Origin: Limnohabitans sp. Rim8
Lineage (GTDB): Bacteria > Pseudomonadota > Gammaproteobacteria > Burkholderiales > Burkholderiaceae_C
Length of the DNA stretch: 64,000 bases
Direction: 5' to 3'
Assembly (NCBI GenBank): GCA_945901045.1
Contig: CAMDKK010000008.1
Span: 1-64,000 of the forward strand
The position numbers and the translations under genes were made by a program. The notes below the pieces were generated by a model. It ran no database searches. It saw only the letters and a program-made list of their open reading frames with translations, and was not told the DNA's origin. Of this stretch, positions 1-9,197 are shown in pieces; position 1 is the stretch's first letter; every line of letters starts with the position of its first letter.

Positions 1-134
1 TTCACATCACGCGAAGGCTTGGCCACCAGGTCATTGACTTGGATTCGGCCCTTGTTGATTTCATCGGTGGCCAGTGAGCGTGTTTTGAAAAACCTGGCTG
101 CCCAAAGCCATTTGTCGATCCGCATGGAGTTCAT
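1..134 (-). CDS. hslR: Hsp15-like S4-domain RNA-binding protein, N-terminal part only
   Basis: Reading the minus strand from the ATG at 134 gives MNSMRIDKWLWAARFFKTRS, then LATDEINKGRIQVND and AKPSRDV, which is the start of the S4 RNA-binding domain of the Hsp15 (HslR) family. In the family this protein binds stalled 50S subunits that carry nascent peptidyl-tRNA after heat shock. Only about 44 codons are visible; the C-terminal part runs off the left edge. A second in-frame ATG at 125 gives MRIDKW, which is also a common family start. The gene lies just downstream of the small exported protein at 166-417 on the same strand. Confidence 0.85.
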   Translation of the reverse strand, partial: MNSMRIDKWLWAARFFKTRSLATDEINKGRIQVNDLVAKPSRDV

Positions 135-165
135 GGGAACGTATTGTGCACATGTGCTGCATCTG

Positions 166-417
166 TCAATTGGCAAACCCCTCACAAGCCCCCGCATTAG
201 GGCGTCCCTTGCATTCGCGCATCATGCGGCGGTCACGCTCTTGGGTGGTTTCGCCAGCGCCTTTGTCTTGTTTGGGCTTGGGATTTTTTTTGCGTTTAAC
301 GGCTTCGCTGGCAAACTCGGCATTGCTGCTGGCTTGCACCCAACCCGTGTGTACGACGAAAGTGGCCAAGAGCGTTGCAGTGACGAGCGTCTTCGTGGCG
401 GTCCATGGGCTGCGCAT
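166..417 (-). CDS. Small secreted hypothetical protein (83 aa)
   Basis: An 83-residue protein whose first 30 residues look like a Sec signal peptide: a basic start (MRSPWTATK), a hydrophobic stretch (LVTATLLATFVV) and a cleavage-like WVQAS. The mature part is short and basic, with a KRKKNPKPKQ stretch, and ends in a conserved-looking MMRECKGRPNAGACEGFA with two cysteines that could form a disulfide in the periplasm. An AGGGAG ribosome binding site precedes the ATG. I recall similar short Cys-containing proteins in Comamonadaceae but know no function. It may be cotranscribed with hslR, 31 bp downstream. Confidence 0.6.
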   Translation of the reverse strand: MRSPWTATKTLVTATLLATFVVHTGWVQASSNAEFASEAVKRKKNPKPKQDKGAGETTQERDRRMMRECKGRPNAGACEGFAN

Positions 418-524
418 GATGTTCTCCCTGACTGTGTTTTTGTGCTCTCATCATAGAAACGAATGGGCACTTTGCCAATGCCTATTTCAGCTAACATGAC
501 TGCTCTTTGAAAGCACATCAGCCC

Positions 525-1688
525 ATGAAGCCTTTTCTGCGCCAAACCATTCTTGATGTTGAGGAATCCCGCATCCGTGAAGTTGCCAACGCCGGCATGG
601 GCCGCAGTGATGTGCTGGCCTTTTGGTTTGGTGAGAGTGACGAGGTCACGCCCGAAGTGGTGCGCCAAGCGGCCATCGACTCGATCAACCAGGGCGAGAC
701 CTTTTATGCCCATAACCTGGGCATGTCCGAGCTGCGAGAGGCCGTGTCTACCTACATGAGCGCCTTGCACGGTCCGGTGGGGGTGGAGCGTTTGGCCATC
801 ACCTCAGGCGGTGTCAATGCCTTGATGCTGGCCGTTCAGGCGCTGGTGGATGCAGGCGACGAGGTGGTGGCGGTGACCCCGGTCTGGCCGAATTTGACAG
901 CGCAAGCCTTGGTGATGGGGGCGAATTTGAAATGTGTGTCGCTCAAGCCTGTGCAAGGACAGTGGGTACTGGACATGGCGGCCTTGTTGACGGCCATCAC
1001 GCCGAGCACGCGCTTGTTGATCGTCAATTCGCCCAACAACCCCACGGGTTGGACATTGTCGCGCGAAGAGCAAGCCATGTTGGTCACCCATTGTCGACAA
1101 ACCGGCACATGGATTTTGGCAGACGAGGTGTACGAGCGCCTTTACTACGAAGGCGACACGGCCAATGGCGCTGCGCCTTCGTTTTTGGATGTGAGCGCGG
1201 CAGACGACCGTTTGGTGGTGGTGCACAGTTTCTCCAAGAGTTTTCTCATGACCGGTTGGCGCTTGGGCTGGCTGGTCATGCCCGCTGCGATGACACAACC
1301 GATAGGCAAATTGATCGAGTTCAATACATCGTGTGCTTCGGTGTTCACACAGCGTGCGGGGATAGCCGCTTTGCAACATACGTCCGAGATCACCCCGCAG
1401 GTTGTGGCGCACCTCAAGCAGTGCCGTGACACCTTGGTGCCGTTGTTGCAAGCCGTGCCGGGGGTGGAGTTGGCTCCGGCAAGAGGTGGAATGTATGCAT
1501 TTTTCAAGCTCCAAGGACACCCGGATTCGGTGGCCACGGCTAAAAGGCTGGTGGTGGAAGCGGGTCTAGGCCTGGCCCCGGGAGAGGCTTTTGCGCCTGA
1601 GGCTCAGGGTTGGCTGCGCTGGTGCTTTGCGTCGAAAGACCTGTCCCGGCTGACGCAAGGGGTTGACCGACTCAAGGCTTGGCTGTAA
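525..1688 (+). CDS. Class I/II PLP-dependent aminotransferase
   Basis: A 387-residue fold-type I aminotransferase of the aspartate/aromatic aminotransferase superfamily. Visible motifs are the ITSGGVNAL cofactor-phosphate loop near residue 90, NSPNNPTGW in the middle, the ADEVYERLYYEG segment, the PLP-lysine region SFSKSFLMTGWRLGW, and an Arg near the C-terminus (GWLRWCFASK) of the kind that binds the substrate carboxylate. The substrate cannot be read from sequence. ATG 525 is preferred over the in-frame TTG at 507, because it begins the typical N-terminus MKPFLRQTILDVEESRIREV. The gene stands alone, upstream of the rpsO promoter. Confidence 0.85.
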   Translation: MKPFLRQTILDVEESRIREVANAGMGRSDVLAFWFGESDEVTPEVVRQAAIDSINQGETFYAHNLGMSELREAVSTYMSALHGPVGVERLAITSGGVNALMLAVQALVDAGDEVVAVTPVWPNLTAQALVMGANLKCVSLKPVQGQWVLDMAALLTAITPSTRLLIVNSPNNPTGWTLSREEQAMLVTHCRQTGTWILADEVYERLYYEGDTANGAAPSFLDVSAADDRLVVVHSFSKSFLMTGWRLGWLVMPAAMTQPIGKLIEFNTSCASVFTQRAGIAALQHTSEITPQVVAHLKQCRDTLVPLLQAVPGVELAPARGGMYAFFKLQGHPDSVATAKRLVVEAGLGLAPGEAFAPEAQGWLRWCFASKDLSRLTQGVDRLKAWL

Positions 1689-1693
1689 CAGGC

Positions 1694-1699
1694 TATAAT
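1694..1699 (+). promoter_or_regulatory. -10 box of the rpsO promoter
   Basis: A perfect TATAAT lies 5 bp after the aminotransferase stop codon, in the context GGCTATAATTACGAGGCT. Transcription should start near 1706. No good -35 box is seen at 17 bp spacing. The same kind of core (GCTATAATTCGAGGCT) precedes the lipoprotein gene at 53.2 kb. Confidence 0.65.
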
Positions 1700-1705
1700 T
1701 ACGAG

Positions 1706-1816
1706 GCTTTGCATGGTGCAAAGCAGCACGCTGTGGGTCGATCCAATCTGCAGCGCAAGTTCAAAACCTCGCTTTGACGTCGGAATTTTCTTCTGAGATC
1801 CTTCCGATTTAAGCGA
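1706..1816 (+). promoter_or_regulatory. Structured 5' leader of rpsO, possible S15 autoregulatory element
   Basis: The leader starts with a perfect 8-bp hairpin (GCTTTGCA, loop TGG, TGCAAAGC; 1706-1724). A nested long-range pairing follows: TCGCTT (1769-1774) with AAGCGA (1811-1816), enclosing TCGGAA (1780-1785) with TTCCGA (1802-1807). The structure ends just upstream of the AAGGAA ribosome binding site of rpsO. S15 is known to repress its own translation through leader structures that differ between lineages; assigning that role here is inference. Confidence 0.5.
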
Positions 1817-1833
1817 AACACAAGGAAATAAAG

Positions 1834-2100
1834 ATGATTGCATCTTCTATCAAGGCCGAGGTCGTCAAGGCCAATGCCCGCGCCGTCAATGACACGGGCA
1901 GTCCAGAAGTCCAAGTGGCTTTGCTGACCGCTCGCATCAACGAACTCACACCTCACTTCAAAACCCACGCGAAAGACCACCACGGTCGCCGCGGTTTGTT
2001 GCGTATGGTGAGCCGTCGTCGTAAATTGCTGGACTACCTCAAGTCCAGAGATGCTGACCGTTACATTGCGTTGATTGCCAAACTTGGCCTGCGCAAGTAA
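1834..2100 (+). CDS. rpsO: 30S ribosomal protein S15
   Basis: An 88-residue protein with the whole S15 core: [20 protein letters not shown], the [20 protein letters not shown] block that contacts the 16S rRNA three-way junction, and the terminal [13 protein letters not shown]15 is a primary binder that nucleates the platform of the 30S subunit. The start is the ATG preceded by AAGGAA. As in most proteobacteria, pnp follows rpsO, but here a strong terminator separates them, so pnp is probably also transcribed on its own. Confidence 0.97.
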   Translation: MIASSIKAEVVKANARAVNDTGSPEVQVALLTARINELTPHFKTHAKDHHGRRGLLRMVSRRRKLLDYLKSRDADRYIALIAKLGLRK

Positions 2101-2121
2101 TCGTCTCTTCGGATGAATAAG

Positions 2122-2156
2122 GCGCCTGAGCTAGCTCGCTAGCTCAGGCGCTTTGT
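2122..2156 (+). terminator. Intrinsic terminator after rpsO
   Basis: A perfect inverted repeat with 14-bp arms (GCGCCTGAGCTAGC and its complement) around a 2-nt centre spans 2122-2151 and is followed by TTTGT. The long GC-rich stem makes it a strong terminator or RNA-processing hairpin between rpsO and pnp. Confidence 0.8.
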
Positions 2157-2215
2157 CCATGTAGTTTTCTAAAGTAAGCGTTTTCGGACTTTGTCAGAAC
2201 GAACCCGCGCTGTGT

Positions 2216-2250
2216 CATTCCACCAGCCATTGCTGATGTCTTGTGGAATG
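2216..2250 (+). other. Hairpin in the pnp leader
   Basis: CATTCCAC (2216-2223) and GTGGAATG (2243-2250) form an 8-bp stem about 75 bases before the pnp start. In E. coli the pnp leader carries an RNase III-cleaved hairpin used for PNPase autoregulation; this one is a candidate counterpart by position only. Confidence 0.4.
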
Positions 2251-2323
2251 GCATCGTGTTCAGACTGTCAAAGCCGGGCTTTCAGTGCAGCCAGATGCAC
2301 TTGTTTTTCAGGAGTACTGAACC

Positions 2324-4438
2324 ATGTCCATTTTCAATAAAGTCACTAAAACTTTCCAGTGGGGCCAACACAAGGTCATCATGGAAACCGGCGAAATCGC
2401 CCGTCAAGCTTCCGGCGCTGTGCTGGTCAACATAGAAGACACCGTGGTCTTGGCCACTGTGGTGGCTTCCAAGATCGCCAAGTCCGGTCAAGATTTCTTT
2501 CCACTCACCGTGGATTACATTGAGAAAGCTTACGCTGCAGGCAAGATCCCGGGCAGCTTTTTCAAGCGTGAAGCCAAGCCCAGCGAACTCGAGACATTGA
2601 CCAGCCGCCTGATTGACCGCCCGATTCGTCCTTTGTTCCCAGAAGGTTTTTACAACGACGTGCATGTGGTCATTCACACCGTCTCTTTGAACCCTGAAGT
2701 CGATGCCGACATCGCCGCGATGATCGCTGTGTCTGCCGCTTTGTCAATCTCTGGTATTCCTTTCACTGGCCCCATTGGCGCAGCCCGCGTGGGTTATATC
2801 AATGGCGAATACGTCTTGAACCCGGGCCAGACCCAGCGCAAAGACAGCCAGATGGAATTGATTGTTGCGGGCACTGAAACCGCCGTGTTGATGGTCGAGT
2901 CCGAAGCCCAGCAGTTGTCTGAAGAGATCATGCTCGGCGCTGTGGTGTACGGTCATGATCAAGGTAATATCGCGATTCAAGCCATCCATGAGTTGGTCCG
3001 CGATGCCGGTAAACCCGCATGGGACTGGACAGCCCCAGCCAAAGATGAGCCTTTGATCGCCAAGGTCAGTGCTTTGGCCGAAGAAAAATTGCGCGCTGCC
3101 TACCAGATTCGCAACAAACAAAGCCGCACGCACGCTTGCCGCGAAGCCTATGCCAGCGTGAAAGCCAGTTTGAAAGAGCAGGGCGTAGAGTTTGATGGCG
3201 TTAAAGTTGAAGGCATGTTGTTCGACATTGAGGCCGGTATCGTGCGCAGCCAGATCTTGGCTGGTGAGCCCCGCATTGACGGTCGCGACACCCGCACCGT
3301 GCGGCCTATCGAAATCCGCAACAGCGTGTTGCCACGCACCCACGGTTCTTCTTTGTTCACCCGCGGTGAAACACAGGCCTTGGTGTTGACCACCTTGGGT
3401 ACCGAGCGCGATGCCCAGCGTATTGACGCCTTGGCAGGTGAGTACGAAGACCGCTTCATGCTGCACTACAACATGCCTCCCTTTGCCACTGGCGAAGTCG
3501 GGCGCATGGGTTCGACCAAGCGCCGCGAAATCGGTCACGGCCGTTTGGCCAAGCGTGCATTGGTGGCTGTGTTGCCAAGCAAAGAAGAGTTTCCGTACAC
3601 CATGCGAGTGGTGTCTGAAATCACCGAGTCCAACGGCTCCTCGTCCATGGCTTCGGTCTGCGGCGGTTGCTTGTCCTTGATGGACGCTGGCGTGCCGATG
3701 AAAGCCCACGTGGCCGGAATCGCCATGGGCCTGATCAAAGATGCCAACCGTTTCGCTGTATTGACCGACATTTTGGGTGACGAAGATCACCTGGGCGATA
3801 TGGACTTCAAAGTGGCCGGCACCACCAACGGCATCACAGCCTTGCAGATGGACATCAAGATCCAAGGCATCACCAAAGAAATCATGCAAGTCGCATTGGC
3901 ACAAGCCAAAGAAGCGCGCATGCACATTTTGGAAGCCATGCAGTCGTCTATGGGTCAAGCCAAGACTGAAGTGTCTGACTTCGCGCCAAAGCTCTTCACT
4001 ATGAAGATCAACCCCGAAAAAATCCGTGACGTGATCGGCAAGGGCGGCGCCACCATCCGTGCGCTGACCGAAGAAACCGGCACCCAGATCAACATCAACG
4101 AAGACGGCACGATCACCATCGCTGCGACTGACGGTGCCAAGGCTGATGAAGCCAAGCGCCGCATCGAGCAGATCACGGCTGAAGTTGAAATCGGCAAGAT
4201 CTATGAAGGCCCTGTGACCAAAGTGCTCGATTTCGGCGCCTTGATCAACTTGTTGCCTGGCAAAGACGGCTTGCTGCACATCAGCCAGATCGCGCACGAG
4301 CGTGTGGAAAAAGTCTCTGACTATTTGACCGAAGGTCAGATCGTCAAAGTCAAAGTGATGGAAACCGACGAAAAAGGTCGCGTCAAGCTGTCAATGAAGG
4401 CCTTGATCGAACGCGCACCTGCGCACTCAGGCGAGTAA
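2324..4438 (+). CDS. pnp: Polyribonucleotide nucleotidyltransferase (PNPase)
   Basis: A 704-residue phosphorolytic 3'-5' exoribonuclease, a core enzyme of mRNA decay and of the RNA degradosome. Two RNase PH domains are separated by an alpha-helical linker; the second, catalytic one contains [38 protein letters not shown] and the [19 protein letters not shown] segment with the metal-binding Asp residues. A KH domain ([20 protein letters not shown], about residues 565-585) and a C-terminal S1 domain ([20 protein letters not shown] and onward) bind RNA. Length is normal for the family. AGGAG precedes the ATG. tpiA and secG follow closely. Confidence 0.97.
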   Translation: MSIFNKVTKTFQWGQHKVIMETGEIARQASGAVLVNIEDTVVLATVVASKIAKSGQDFFPLTVDYIEKAYAAGKIPGSFFKREAKPSELETLTSRLIDRPIRPLFPEGFYNDVHVVIHTVSLNPEVDADIAAMIAVSAALSISGIPFTGPIGAARVGYINGEYVLNPGQTQRKDSQMELIVAGTETAVLMVESEAQQLSEEIMLGAVVYGHDQGNIAIQAIHELVRDAGKPAWDWTAPAKDEPLIAKVSALAEEKLRAAYQIRNKQSRTHACREAYASVKASLKEQGVEFDGVKVEGMLFDIEAGIVRSQILAGEPRIDGRDTRTVRPIEIRNSVLPRTHGSSLFTRGETQALVLTTLGTERDAQRIDALAGEYEDRFMLHYNMPPFATGEVGRMGSTKRREIGHGRLAKRALVAVLPSKEEFPYTMRVVSEITESNGSSSMASVCGGCLSLMDAGVPMKAHVAGIAMGLIKDANRFAVLTDILGDEDHLGDMDFKVAGTTNGITALQMDIKIQGITKEIMQVALAQAKEARMHILEAMQSSMGQAKTEVSDFAPKLFTMKINPEKIRDVIGKGGATIRALTEETGTQININEDGTITIAATDGAKADEAKRRIEQITAEVEIGKIYEGPVTKVLDFGALINLLPGKDGLLHISQIAHERVEKVSDYLTEGQIVKVKVMETDEKGRVKLSMKALIERAPAHSGE

Positions 4439-4484
4439 CTTCGTTGCGTCAACACTGACCCGCGTTGGTGATTTGGAATCGTGC

Positions 4485-5249
4485 ATGCAGAAAAAGCTGA
4501 TCGTCGGCAACTGGAAAATGAATGGCAGCTTGGCTGCCAATCAGGCTTTGGTGCGCGGTGTATTGGATGGGCTTGAAGGTTTGCAGGTGAATGCAGCGGT
4601 GTGTGCCCCCAACGTCTATTTGCCTCAAATGCAAGCCATGCTGCAGGGTCAGCGGGCTTTGGATCTTGGGGCGCAAGACGTTTCCCTCCACGAACAGGGC
4701 GCCTATACCGGTGAAATTTCGGCAGACATGTTGCGAGAATTTGGGATTCGGTACGTGATTGTTGGCCATTCTGAGCGGCGGCAACATCATGGCGAACAAG
4801 ACCCCCATGTGGCCTTGAAGGTCCAGCGTGCCTTGCAAGCCGGTATCACTCCGATCGTTTGCGTGGGCGAAACTCTGGCCGAGCGGCGTGAGGGTCGTAC
4901 TGAAGAAGTCGTCAAACGCCAATTGGCTGCAGTGATTCACGCCAATGGCCATTGCATCAGTGAGGTTGTGTTGGCTTATGAGCCGGTGTGGGCGATTGGT
5001 ACGGGTTTGACAGCAACACCCGAAGAGGCGCAGCAGGTGCATTCATTGCTCAGACAGCAACTCAAAGCGGCCACCGAGCAGGCACAGCGCATTGCTATTG
5101 TGTACGGTGGCAGCATGAATGCCTCGAATGCTTTGACCTTGCTCAAGCAGCCTGACATTGACGGCGGTTTGATCGGTGGTGCTGCATTGAAAGTTTCTGA
5201 TTTTCTGGCCATCATGGCCGCCGCTTCGCAATGTGCGACAGCGTCTTGA
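4485..5249 (+). CDS. tpiA: Triosephosphate isomerase
   Basis: A 254-residue TIM barrel that interconverts dihydroxyacetone phosphate and glyceraldehyde 3-phosphate in glycolysis. The catalytic set is complete: Lys in VGNWKMNGSL, His in VIVGHSERR, Glu in LAYEPVWAIGTG, and the phosphate-binding loop IVYGGSMNASNA with GGLIGGAALK. ATG 4485 (MQKKLIVGNWKMN) is chosen over the in-frame TTG at 4473, because GGAA lies at the right distance from it. secG follows 23 bp downstream, an order common in Burkholderiales. Confidence 0.96.
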   Translation: MQKKLIVGNWKMNGSLAANQALVRGVLDGLEGLQVNAAVCAPNVYLPQMQAMLQGQRALDLGAQDVSLHEQGAYTGEISADMLREFGIRYVIVGHSERRQHHGEQDPHVALKVQRALQAGITPIVCVGETLAERREGRTEEVVKRQLAAVIHANGHCISEVVLAYEPVWAIGTGLTATPEEAQQVHSLLRQQLKAATEQAQRIAIVYGGSMNASNALTLLKQPDIDGGLIGGAALKVSDFLAIMAAASQCATAS

Positions 5250-5272
5250 TTGTTTACGTTTAGGAGTACCCT

Positions 5273-5653
5273 ATGGACCTCATGATCAACCTCATCTTGG
5301 CTGCACAAATGTTGTCGGCTTTGGCCATGATTGGCCTGATTCTCATTCAGCATGGCAAAGGTGCTGACATGGGTGCTGCTTTCGGCAGTGGCGGATCAGG
5401 CAGTTTATTTGGTGCAACGGGTGGCGCTAACTTTTTATCCCGCACTACCGCAGTGCTGGCTGCGGTGTTTTTCACTTGCACTTTGATGCTGGCGTATTTC
5501 GGCAATGCCCGTCCTGCCAGCACCGGCAGCGTGCTTGAAGGCGCCGCCGTCACCGTGCCTGCAGCCGTGGATGCAAGCACAGCGGCTCAAATTCCGGGCA
5601 ATGCCCCTGCAGCTTCTGGTGTACCTTCAGCACCCGCAGTACCAGCAAAGTAA
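5273..5653 (+). CDS. secG: Preprotein translocase subunit SecG
   Basis: A 126-residue inner-membrane protein. It has two hydrophobic segments (about residues 4-25 and 55-77) joined by the SecG-typical glycine-rich loop LIQHGKGADMGAAFGSGGSG. SecG is the small subunit of SecYEG and stimulates SecA-driven protein export. The last 45 residues are a low-complexity Ala/Pro/Val tail, usual in betaproteobacterial SecG. AGGAG precedes the ATG. Confidence 0.93.
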   Translation: MDLMINLILAAQMLSALAMIGLILIQHGKGADMGAAFGSGGSGSLFGATGGANFLSRTTAVLAAVFFTCTLMLAYFGNARPASTGSVLEGAAVTVPAAVDASTAAQIPGNAPAASGVPSAPAVPAK

Positions 5654-5810
5654 GCTAACGCACAGCTTCAAATGGACTCTCAAATATTCCTCTTTGCCGC
5701 AGGGAAGTGGGTAGATTTTCAGGGTAAACTCCTAGTTGTTTAGGCAAGCAATCCGCCTGAGTTCTTCGATGAATCCAGGCACCTCATGCAAGCCAAAATA
5801 AGCAAAACCA

Positions 5811-5895
5811 GCCGTCGTGGTGAAATTGGTAGACACGCTATCTTGAGGGGGTAGTGGCGAAAGCTGTGCGAGTTCGAGTCTCGCCGACGGCACCA
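5811..5895 (+). tRNA. tRNA-Leu (anticodon GAG)
   Basis: An 85-nt type II tRNA. The acceptor arms GCCGTCG and CGACGGC (5885-5891) pair perfectly, followed by discriminator A and an encoded CCA. The anticodon stem CTATC/GGTAG encloses the loop TTGAGGG with anticodon GAG, which reads CUC and CUU. A variable arm and the T arm GCGAG-TTCGAGT-CTCGC are present. It sits between secG and nuoA, a position seen in many Burkholderiales. Confidence 0.96.
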
Positions 5896-5904
5896 ACAAT
5901 GTGG

Positions 5905-5930
5905 AAGCGACTGAATTCATTCAGATGCTT
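5905..5930 (+). other. Hairpin between tRNA-Leu and nuoA
   Basis: CTGAAT (5911-5916), TC, ATTCAG (5919-5924) form a perfect stem that extends through a 2x2 internal loop to AAGC/GCTT. There is no U run, so it may be an RNA-processing signal rather than a terminator. Confidence 0.4.
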
Positions 5931-5951
5931 CGTAGGTGATTTGCGATTCTC

Positions 5952-6314
5952 ATGATGAACTTAGATCAGTACCTCCCCATCCTCTTGTTCATCCTGGTTG
6001 GCGTTGCCATTGGCATCATCCCGCAGGTTTTGGGTTACATCCTCGGCCCCAACCGGCCCGACAGCGAAAAAAACTCCCCCTACGAATGCGGCTTTGAGGC
6101 CTTTGAAGATGCGCGCATGAAGTTTGATGTGCGCTACTACCTTGTTGCGATTCTCTTTATTTTGTTTGACCTCGAAATTGCTTTCCTGTTTCCCTGGGCG
6201 GTTGCGCTCAAAGAAGTGGGCTTGGTTGGTTTCGGGGCGGTGGTGATTTTCTTGGCCATTCTGGTCGTAGGCTTCGTCTACGAGTGGAAAAAAGGCGCCC
6301 TCGACTGGGAATAA
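5952..6314 (+). CDS. nuoA: NADH-quinone oxidoreductase subunit A
   Basis: A 119-120 residue membrane subunit of respiratory complex I, with three transmembrane helices. The family signature between the first two helices is present ([32 protein letters not shown] region), followed by [17 protein letters not shown]. It helps form the quinone-side junction between the hydrophilic and membrane arms. It opens the nuoA-N operon and starts at ATG 5952 or the adjacent ATG 5955. Confidence 0.96.
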   Translation: MMNLDQYLPILLFILVGVAIGIIPQVLGYILGPNRPDSEKNSPYECGFEAFEDARMKFDVRYYLVAILFILFDLEIAFLFPWAVALKEVGLVGFGAVVIFLAILVVGFVYEWKKGALDWE

Positions 6315-6341
6315 CAGCGAGCCTCAACAAGGACAAATGCA

Positions 6342-6821
6342 ATGATTGAAGGCGTGATGAAAGAAGGCTTTATCACCACGAGTTACGACTCGGTGGTGAA
6401 TTGGGCTAAAACCGGTTCCCTGTGGCCTATGACCTTTGGTTTGGCTTGCTGCGCGGTCGAAATGATGCATGCAGCGGCAGCCCGTTATGACCTGGGCCGC
6501 TTTGGTGCCGAAGTGTTTCGTGCCAGCCCACGTCAGGCCGATTTGATGATTGTGGCCGGAACCCTTTGCAACAAAATGGCACCTGCGTTGCGCAAGGTCT
6601 ACGACCAGATGTCTGAGCCGCGCTGGGTGATCTCCATGGGCTCGTGTGCCAATGGCGGTGGTTATTACCATTACAGCTATTCGGTCGTGCGTGGTTGCGA
6701 CCGCATCGTCCCTGTTGACGTCTACGTGCCCGGCTGCCCACCGACTGCCGAAGCCTTGATCTACGGCATCATTCAGTTGCAGCAAAAGATTCGCCGCACG
6801 CACACCATCGCGCGGGTCTGA
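6342..6821 (+). CDS. nuoB: NADH-quinone oxidoreductase subunit B (N2 cluster)
   Basis: A 159-residue subunit carrying the terminal [4Fe-4S] cluster N2 that reduces quinone. Ligands are seen as the double Cys in [12 protein letters not shown], Cys in [25 protein letters not shown], and [15 protein letters not shown]. It stops 4 bp before nuoC, and AAGGAC precedes the ATG. Confidence 0.97.
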   Translation: MIEGVMKEGFITTSYDSVVNWAKTGSLWPMTFGLACCAVEMMHAAAARYDLGRFGAEVFRASPRQADLMIVAGTLCNKMAPALRKVYDQMSEPRWVISMGSCANGGGYYHYSYSVVRGCDRIVPVDVYVPGCPPTAEALIYGIIQLQQKIRRTHTIARV

Positions 6822-6825
6822 AGCC

Positions 6826-7434
6826 ATGACCGATATTGCTCTGCATCCTGAACAAATCAAGCTGAGCTTGGCTGCGGCTTTGGGTGACAAAGCGACCGAT
6901 GTGTCAGTCGCTTTGGGTGAAGTGACTGTGACCGTTCGGGCGTCCGATTATGTGGCTGCCATGCAAATTTTGCGCGATGCCCCTGACTGCAAGTTTGAGC
7001 AGTTGCTCGATCTTTGTGGCATGGATTACTCGACTTACCGTGAAGTGGGTCGTGAGGGACCTCGTTTTGGTGTGGTCTCTCATTTGCTGTCCGTGACCTT
7101 TAATCAGCGTGTGCGTGTGATGGTCATGTGCCCTGATGATGATTTTCCGGTGGTGGCTTCTGTCAATGACTTGTGGAATTCGGCCAACTGGTACGAGCGC
7201 GAAGCGTTTGACCTGTTTGGGATTGTCTTTGAAGGGCACAACGACTTGCGTCGAATTTTGACTGACTACGGTTTCATTGGCCATCCTTTCCGAAAAGACT
7301 TTCCTCTGTCGGGTCACGTCGAAATGCGTTACGACGCCGAACGTGCTCGGGTGATTTATGAACCGGTGTCCATTGAGCCGCGTGAAATCACGCCACGCAT
7401 CGTTCGCGAAGACCATTATGGAGGCCTGCATTGA
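6826..7434 (+). CDS. nuoC: NADH-quinone oxidoreductase subunit C (30 kDa)
   Basis: A 202-residue hydrophilic subunit of the complex I connecting module. The 30-kDa-subunit signature is present: [40 protein letters not shown] and the C-terminal [19 protein letters not shown]. It is separate from NuoD here, unlike the NuoCD fusion of enterobacteria. It pairs with NuoD at the quinone site. Confidence 0.96.
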   Translation: MTDIALHPEQIKLSLAAALGDKATDVSVALGEVTVTVRASDYVAAMQILRDAPDCKFEQLLDLCGMDYSTYREVGREGPRFGVVSHLLSVTFNQRVRVMVMCPDDDFPVVASVNDLWNSANWYEREAFDLFGIVFEGHNDLRRILTDYGFIGHPFRKDFPLSGHVEMRYDAERARVIYEPVSIEPREITPRIVREDHYGGLH

Positions 7435-7458
7435 AGCCTTGCTTCGTGTAAAGAAAAC

Positions 7459-8712
7459 ATGGCTGAAATCAAAAACTACACCCTGAACTTCGGACCGCAG
7501 CACCCGGCTGCCCACGGCGTGCTGCGTCTGGTGTTGGAGCTCGACGGCGAAGTGGTCCAACGTGCCGATCCGCACATTGGCCTGTTGCACCGTGCGACCG
7601 AAAAACTGGCCGAAAGCAAGACCTTCATCCAGTCGCTGCCCTATATGGACCGGCTGGACTATGTGTCGATGATGTGCAACGAGCACGCTTACTGCTTGGC
7701 GATTGAAAAATTGCTTGGCATTGAGGTTCCCTTGCGTGCGCAGTACATCCGTGTGATGTTTGCCGAAATTACCCGGCTGCTGAACCACCTGATGTGGTTA
7801 GGCTCACACGGTAACGATTGCGGCAGTTCCACCATTTTGATCTACACCTTCCGCGAACGCGAAGACCTGTTTGACATGTACGAAGCCGTCTCAGGCGCCC
7901 GCATGCACGCCGCTTACTTCCGCCCCGGTGGCGTCTACCGTGACCTGCCCGACAGCATGCCGCAGTACCAGGTCAGCAAGATCAAGAACGCCAAGGCGAT
8001 CGAGCAGTTGAACAAAAACCGCGGTGGTTCTTTGCTCGACTTCATTGATGACTTTACCCAGCGCTTTCCCAAGTGCGTTGACGAGTACGAAACCCTGCTG
8101 ACCGACAACCGCATCTGGAAGCAGCGTACGGTCGGAGTCGGCGTTGTCCCCCCAGAGCGCGCTTTGAATCTGGGCATGACCGGTCCCATGTTGCGCGGCT
8201 CTGGCATTGCCTGGGATTTGCGCAAAAAACAACCCTACGATGCCTACGACAAAGTCGAGTTTGATGTGCCCGTGGGCAAGACTGGTGACAGTTATGACCG
8301 TTATTTGGTGCGCGTTCAAGAAATGCGTGAGTCCAACCGCATTGTTCAGCAGTGCATCGCTTGGTTGCGTGTCAATCCGGGTCCTGTGATCACTGACAAC
8401 CACAAAGTGGCACCTCCTGCGCGTGAAGGCATGAAGTCGAACATGGAAGACTTGATCCACCACTTCAAGCTTTTCACCGAAGGCTTCCATGTCCCCGAAG
8501 GCCAAGCTTATGCTGCCGTTGAGCATCCCAAAGGTGAATTTGGCATCTACCTCGTAAGCGATGGTGCCAACAAGCCTTACCGATTGAAAATCCGCGCCCC
8601 GGGCTTTGCCCACTTGGCAACCCTTGATGAAATGGCCCGTGGCCACATGCTGGCCGACGCTGTCGCCATCATCGGCACCATGGACATTGTGTTTGGAGAG
8701 ATTGACAGATGA
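7459..8712 (+). CDS. nuoD: NADH-quinone oxidoreductase subunit D (49 kDa)
   Basis: A 417-residue subunit that forms most of the quinone-binding pocket of complex I and descends from the large subunit of NiFe hydrogenases. It starts with [20 protein letters not shown] and contains [24 protein letters not shown], and the C-terminal DIVFGEIDR that ends all NuoD proteins. Its last 4 bp overlap nuoE (ATGA), so the two are probably translationally coupled. Confidence 0.97.
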   Translation: MAEIKNYTLNFGPQHPAAHGVLRLVLELDGEVVQRADPHIGLLHRATEKLAESKTFIQSLPYMDRLDYVSMMCNEHAYCLAIEKLLGIEVPLRAQYIRVMFAEITRLLNHLMWLGSHGNDCGSSTILIYTFREREDLFDMYEAVSGARMHAAYFRPGGVYRDLPDSMPQYQVSKIKNAKAIEQLNKNRGGSLLDFIDDFTQRFPKCVDEYETLLTDNRIWKQRTVGVGVVPPERALNLGMTGPMLRGSGIAWDLRKKQPYDAYDKVEFDVPVGKTGDSYDRYLVRVQEMRESNRIVQQCIAWLRVNPGPVITDNHKVAPPAREGMKSNMEDLIHHFKLFTEGFHVPEGQAYAAVEHPKGEFGIYLVSDGANKPYRLKIRAPGFAHLATLDEMARGHMLADAVAIIGTMDIVFGEIDR

Positions 8713-9197
8713 TCTCTGAGTCCACCAAAGCCCGCTTCGACCGTGAAGTGGCCAAGTTCCCTGCCGACCAGAAGCAATCTGCTGTCATGGCGTGTTTGGC
8801 CATTGTTCAGCAAGAACTGGGATGGGTCAGTTCTGAGAGCGAGAAAAACGTTGCCGATCATTTGGACATGGCGCCCATGGCTGTCCACGAAGTCACAACC
8901 TTCTACAACATGTACAACCAAAAGCCGGTGGGCAAGTTCAAGTTGAACGTCTGCACCAACCTGCCTTGCCAGTTGCGGGGTGGGGCGCAAGCCTTGACCT
9001 ATCTGGAACACAAGCTGGGCATCCATGCGGGTGAAACAACGGCCGATGGTTTGATCACTTTACAACCCAGCGAATGCCAAGGCGCCTGCGCAGATGCCCC
9101 TGTTCTGTTGGTGAACGATCGCAATATGTGCAGTTTTATGAGCCATGACAAACTCGATCAATTGATCGAAGGTCTCAAAAAAGTAGGTGCAGACTGA
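8709..9197 (+). CDS. nuoE: NADH-quinone oxidoreductase subunit E (24 kDa)
   Basis: A 162-residue thioredoxin-like subunit of the NADH-dehydrogenase module that carries [2Fe-2S] cluster N1a. The four ligands appear as CTNLPC (about residues 78-83) and C-Q-G-A-C in [15 protein letters not shown]. The helical N-terminal part contains [17 protein letters not shown]. It overlaps nuoD by 4 bp and nuoF by 1 bp. Confidence 0.96.
   Translation: MISESTKARFDREVAKFPADQKQSAVMACLAIVQQELGWVSSESEKNVADHLDMAPMAVHEVTTFYNMYNQKPVGKFKLNVCTNLPCQLRGGAQALTYLEHKLGIHAGETTADGLITLQPSECQGACADAPVLLVNDRNMCSFMSHDKLDQLIEGLKKVGAD

Noticed and set aside
2744..4297. 517-codon open frame antisense to pnp
   Set aside because: It is a shadow of the strong codon bias of pnp. 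The product is composed of His/Gln/Phe/Asp-rich text with no family resemblance, while the plus strand encodes an unmistakable PNPase.
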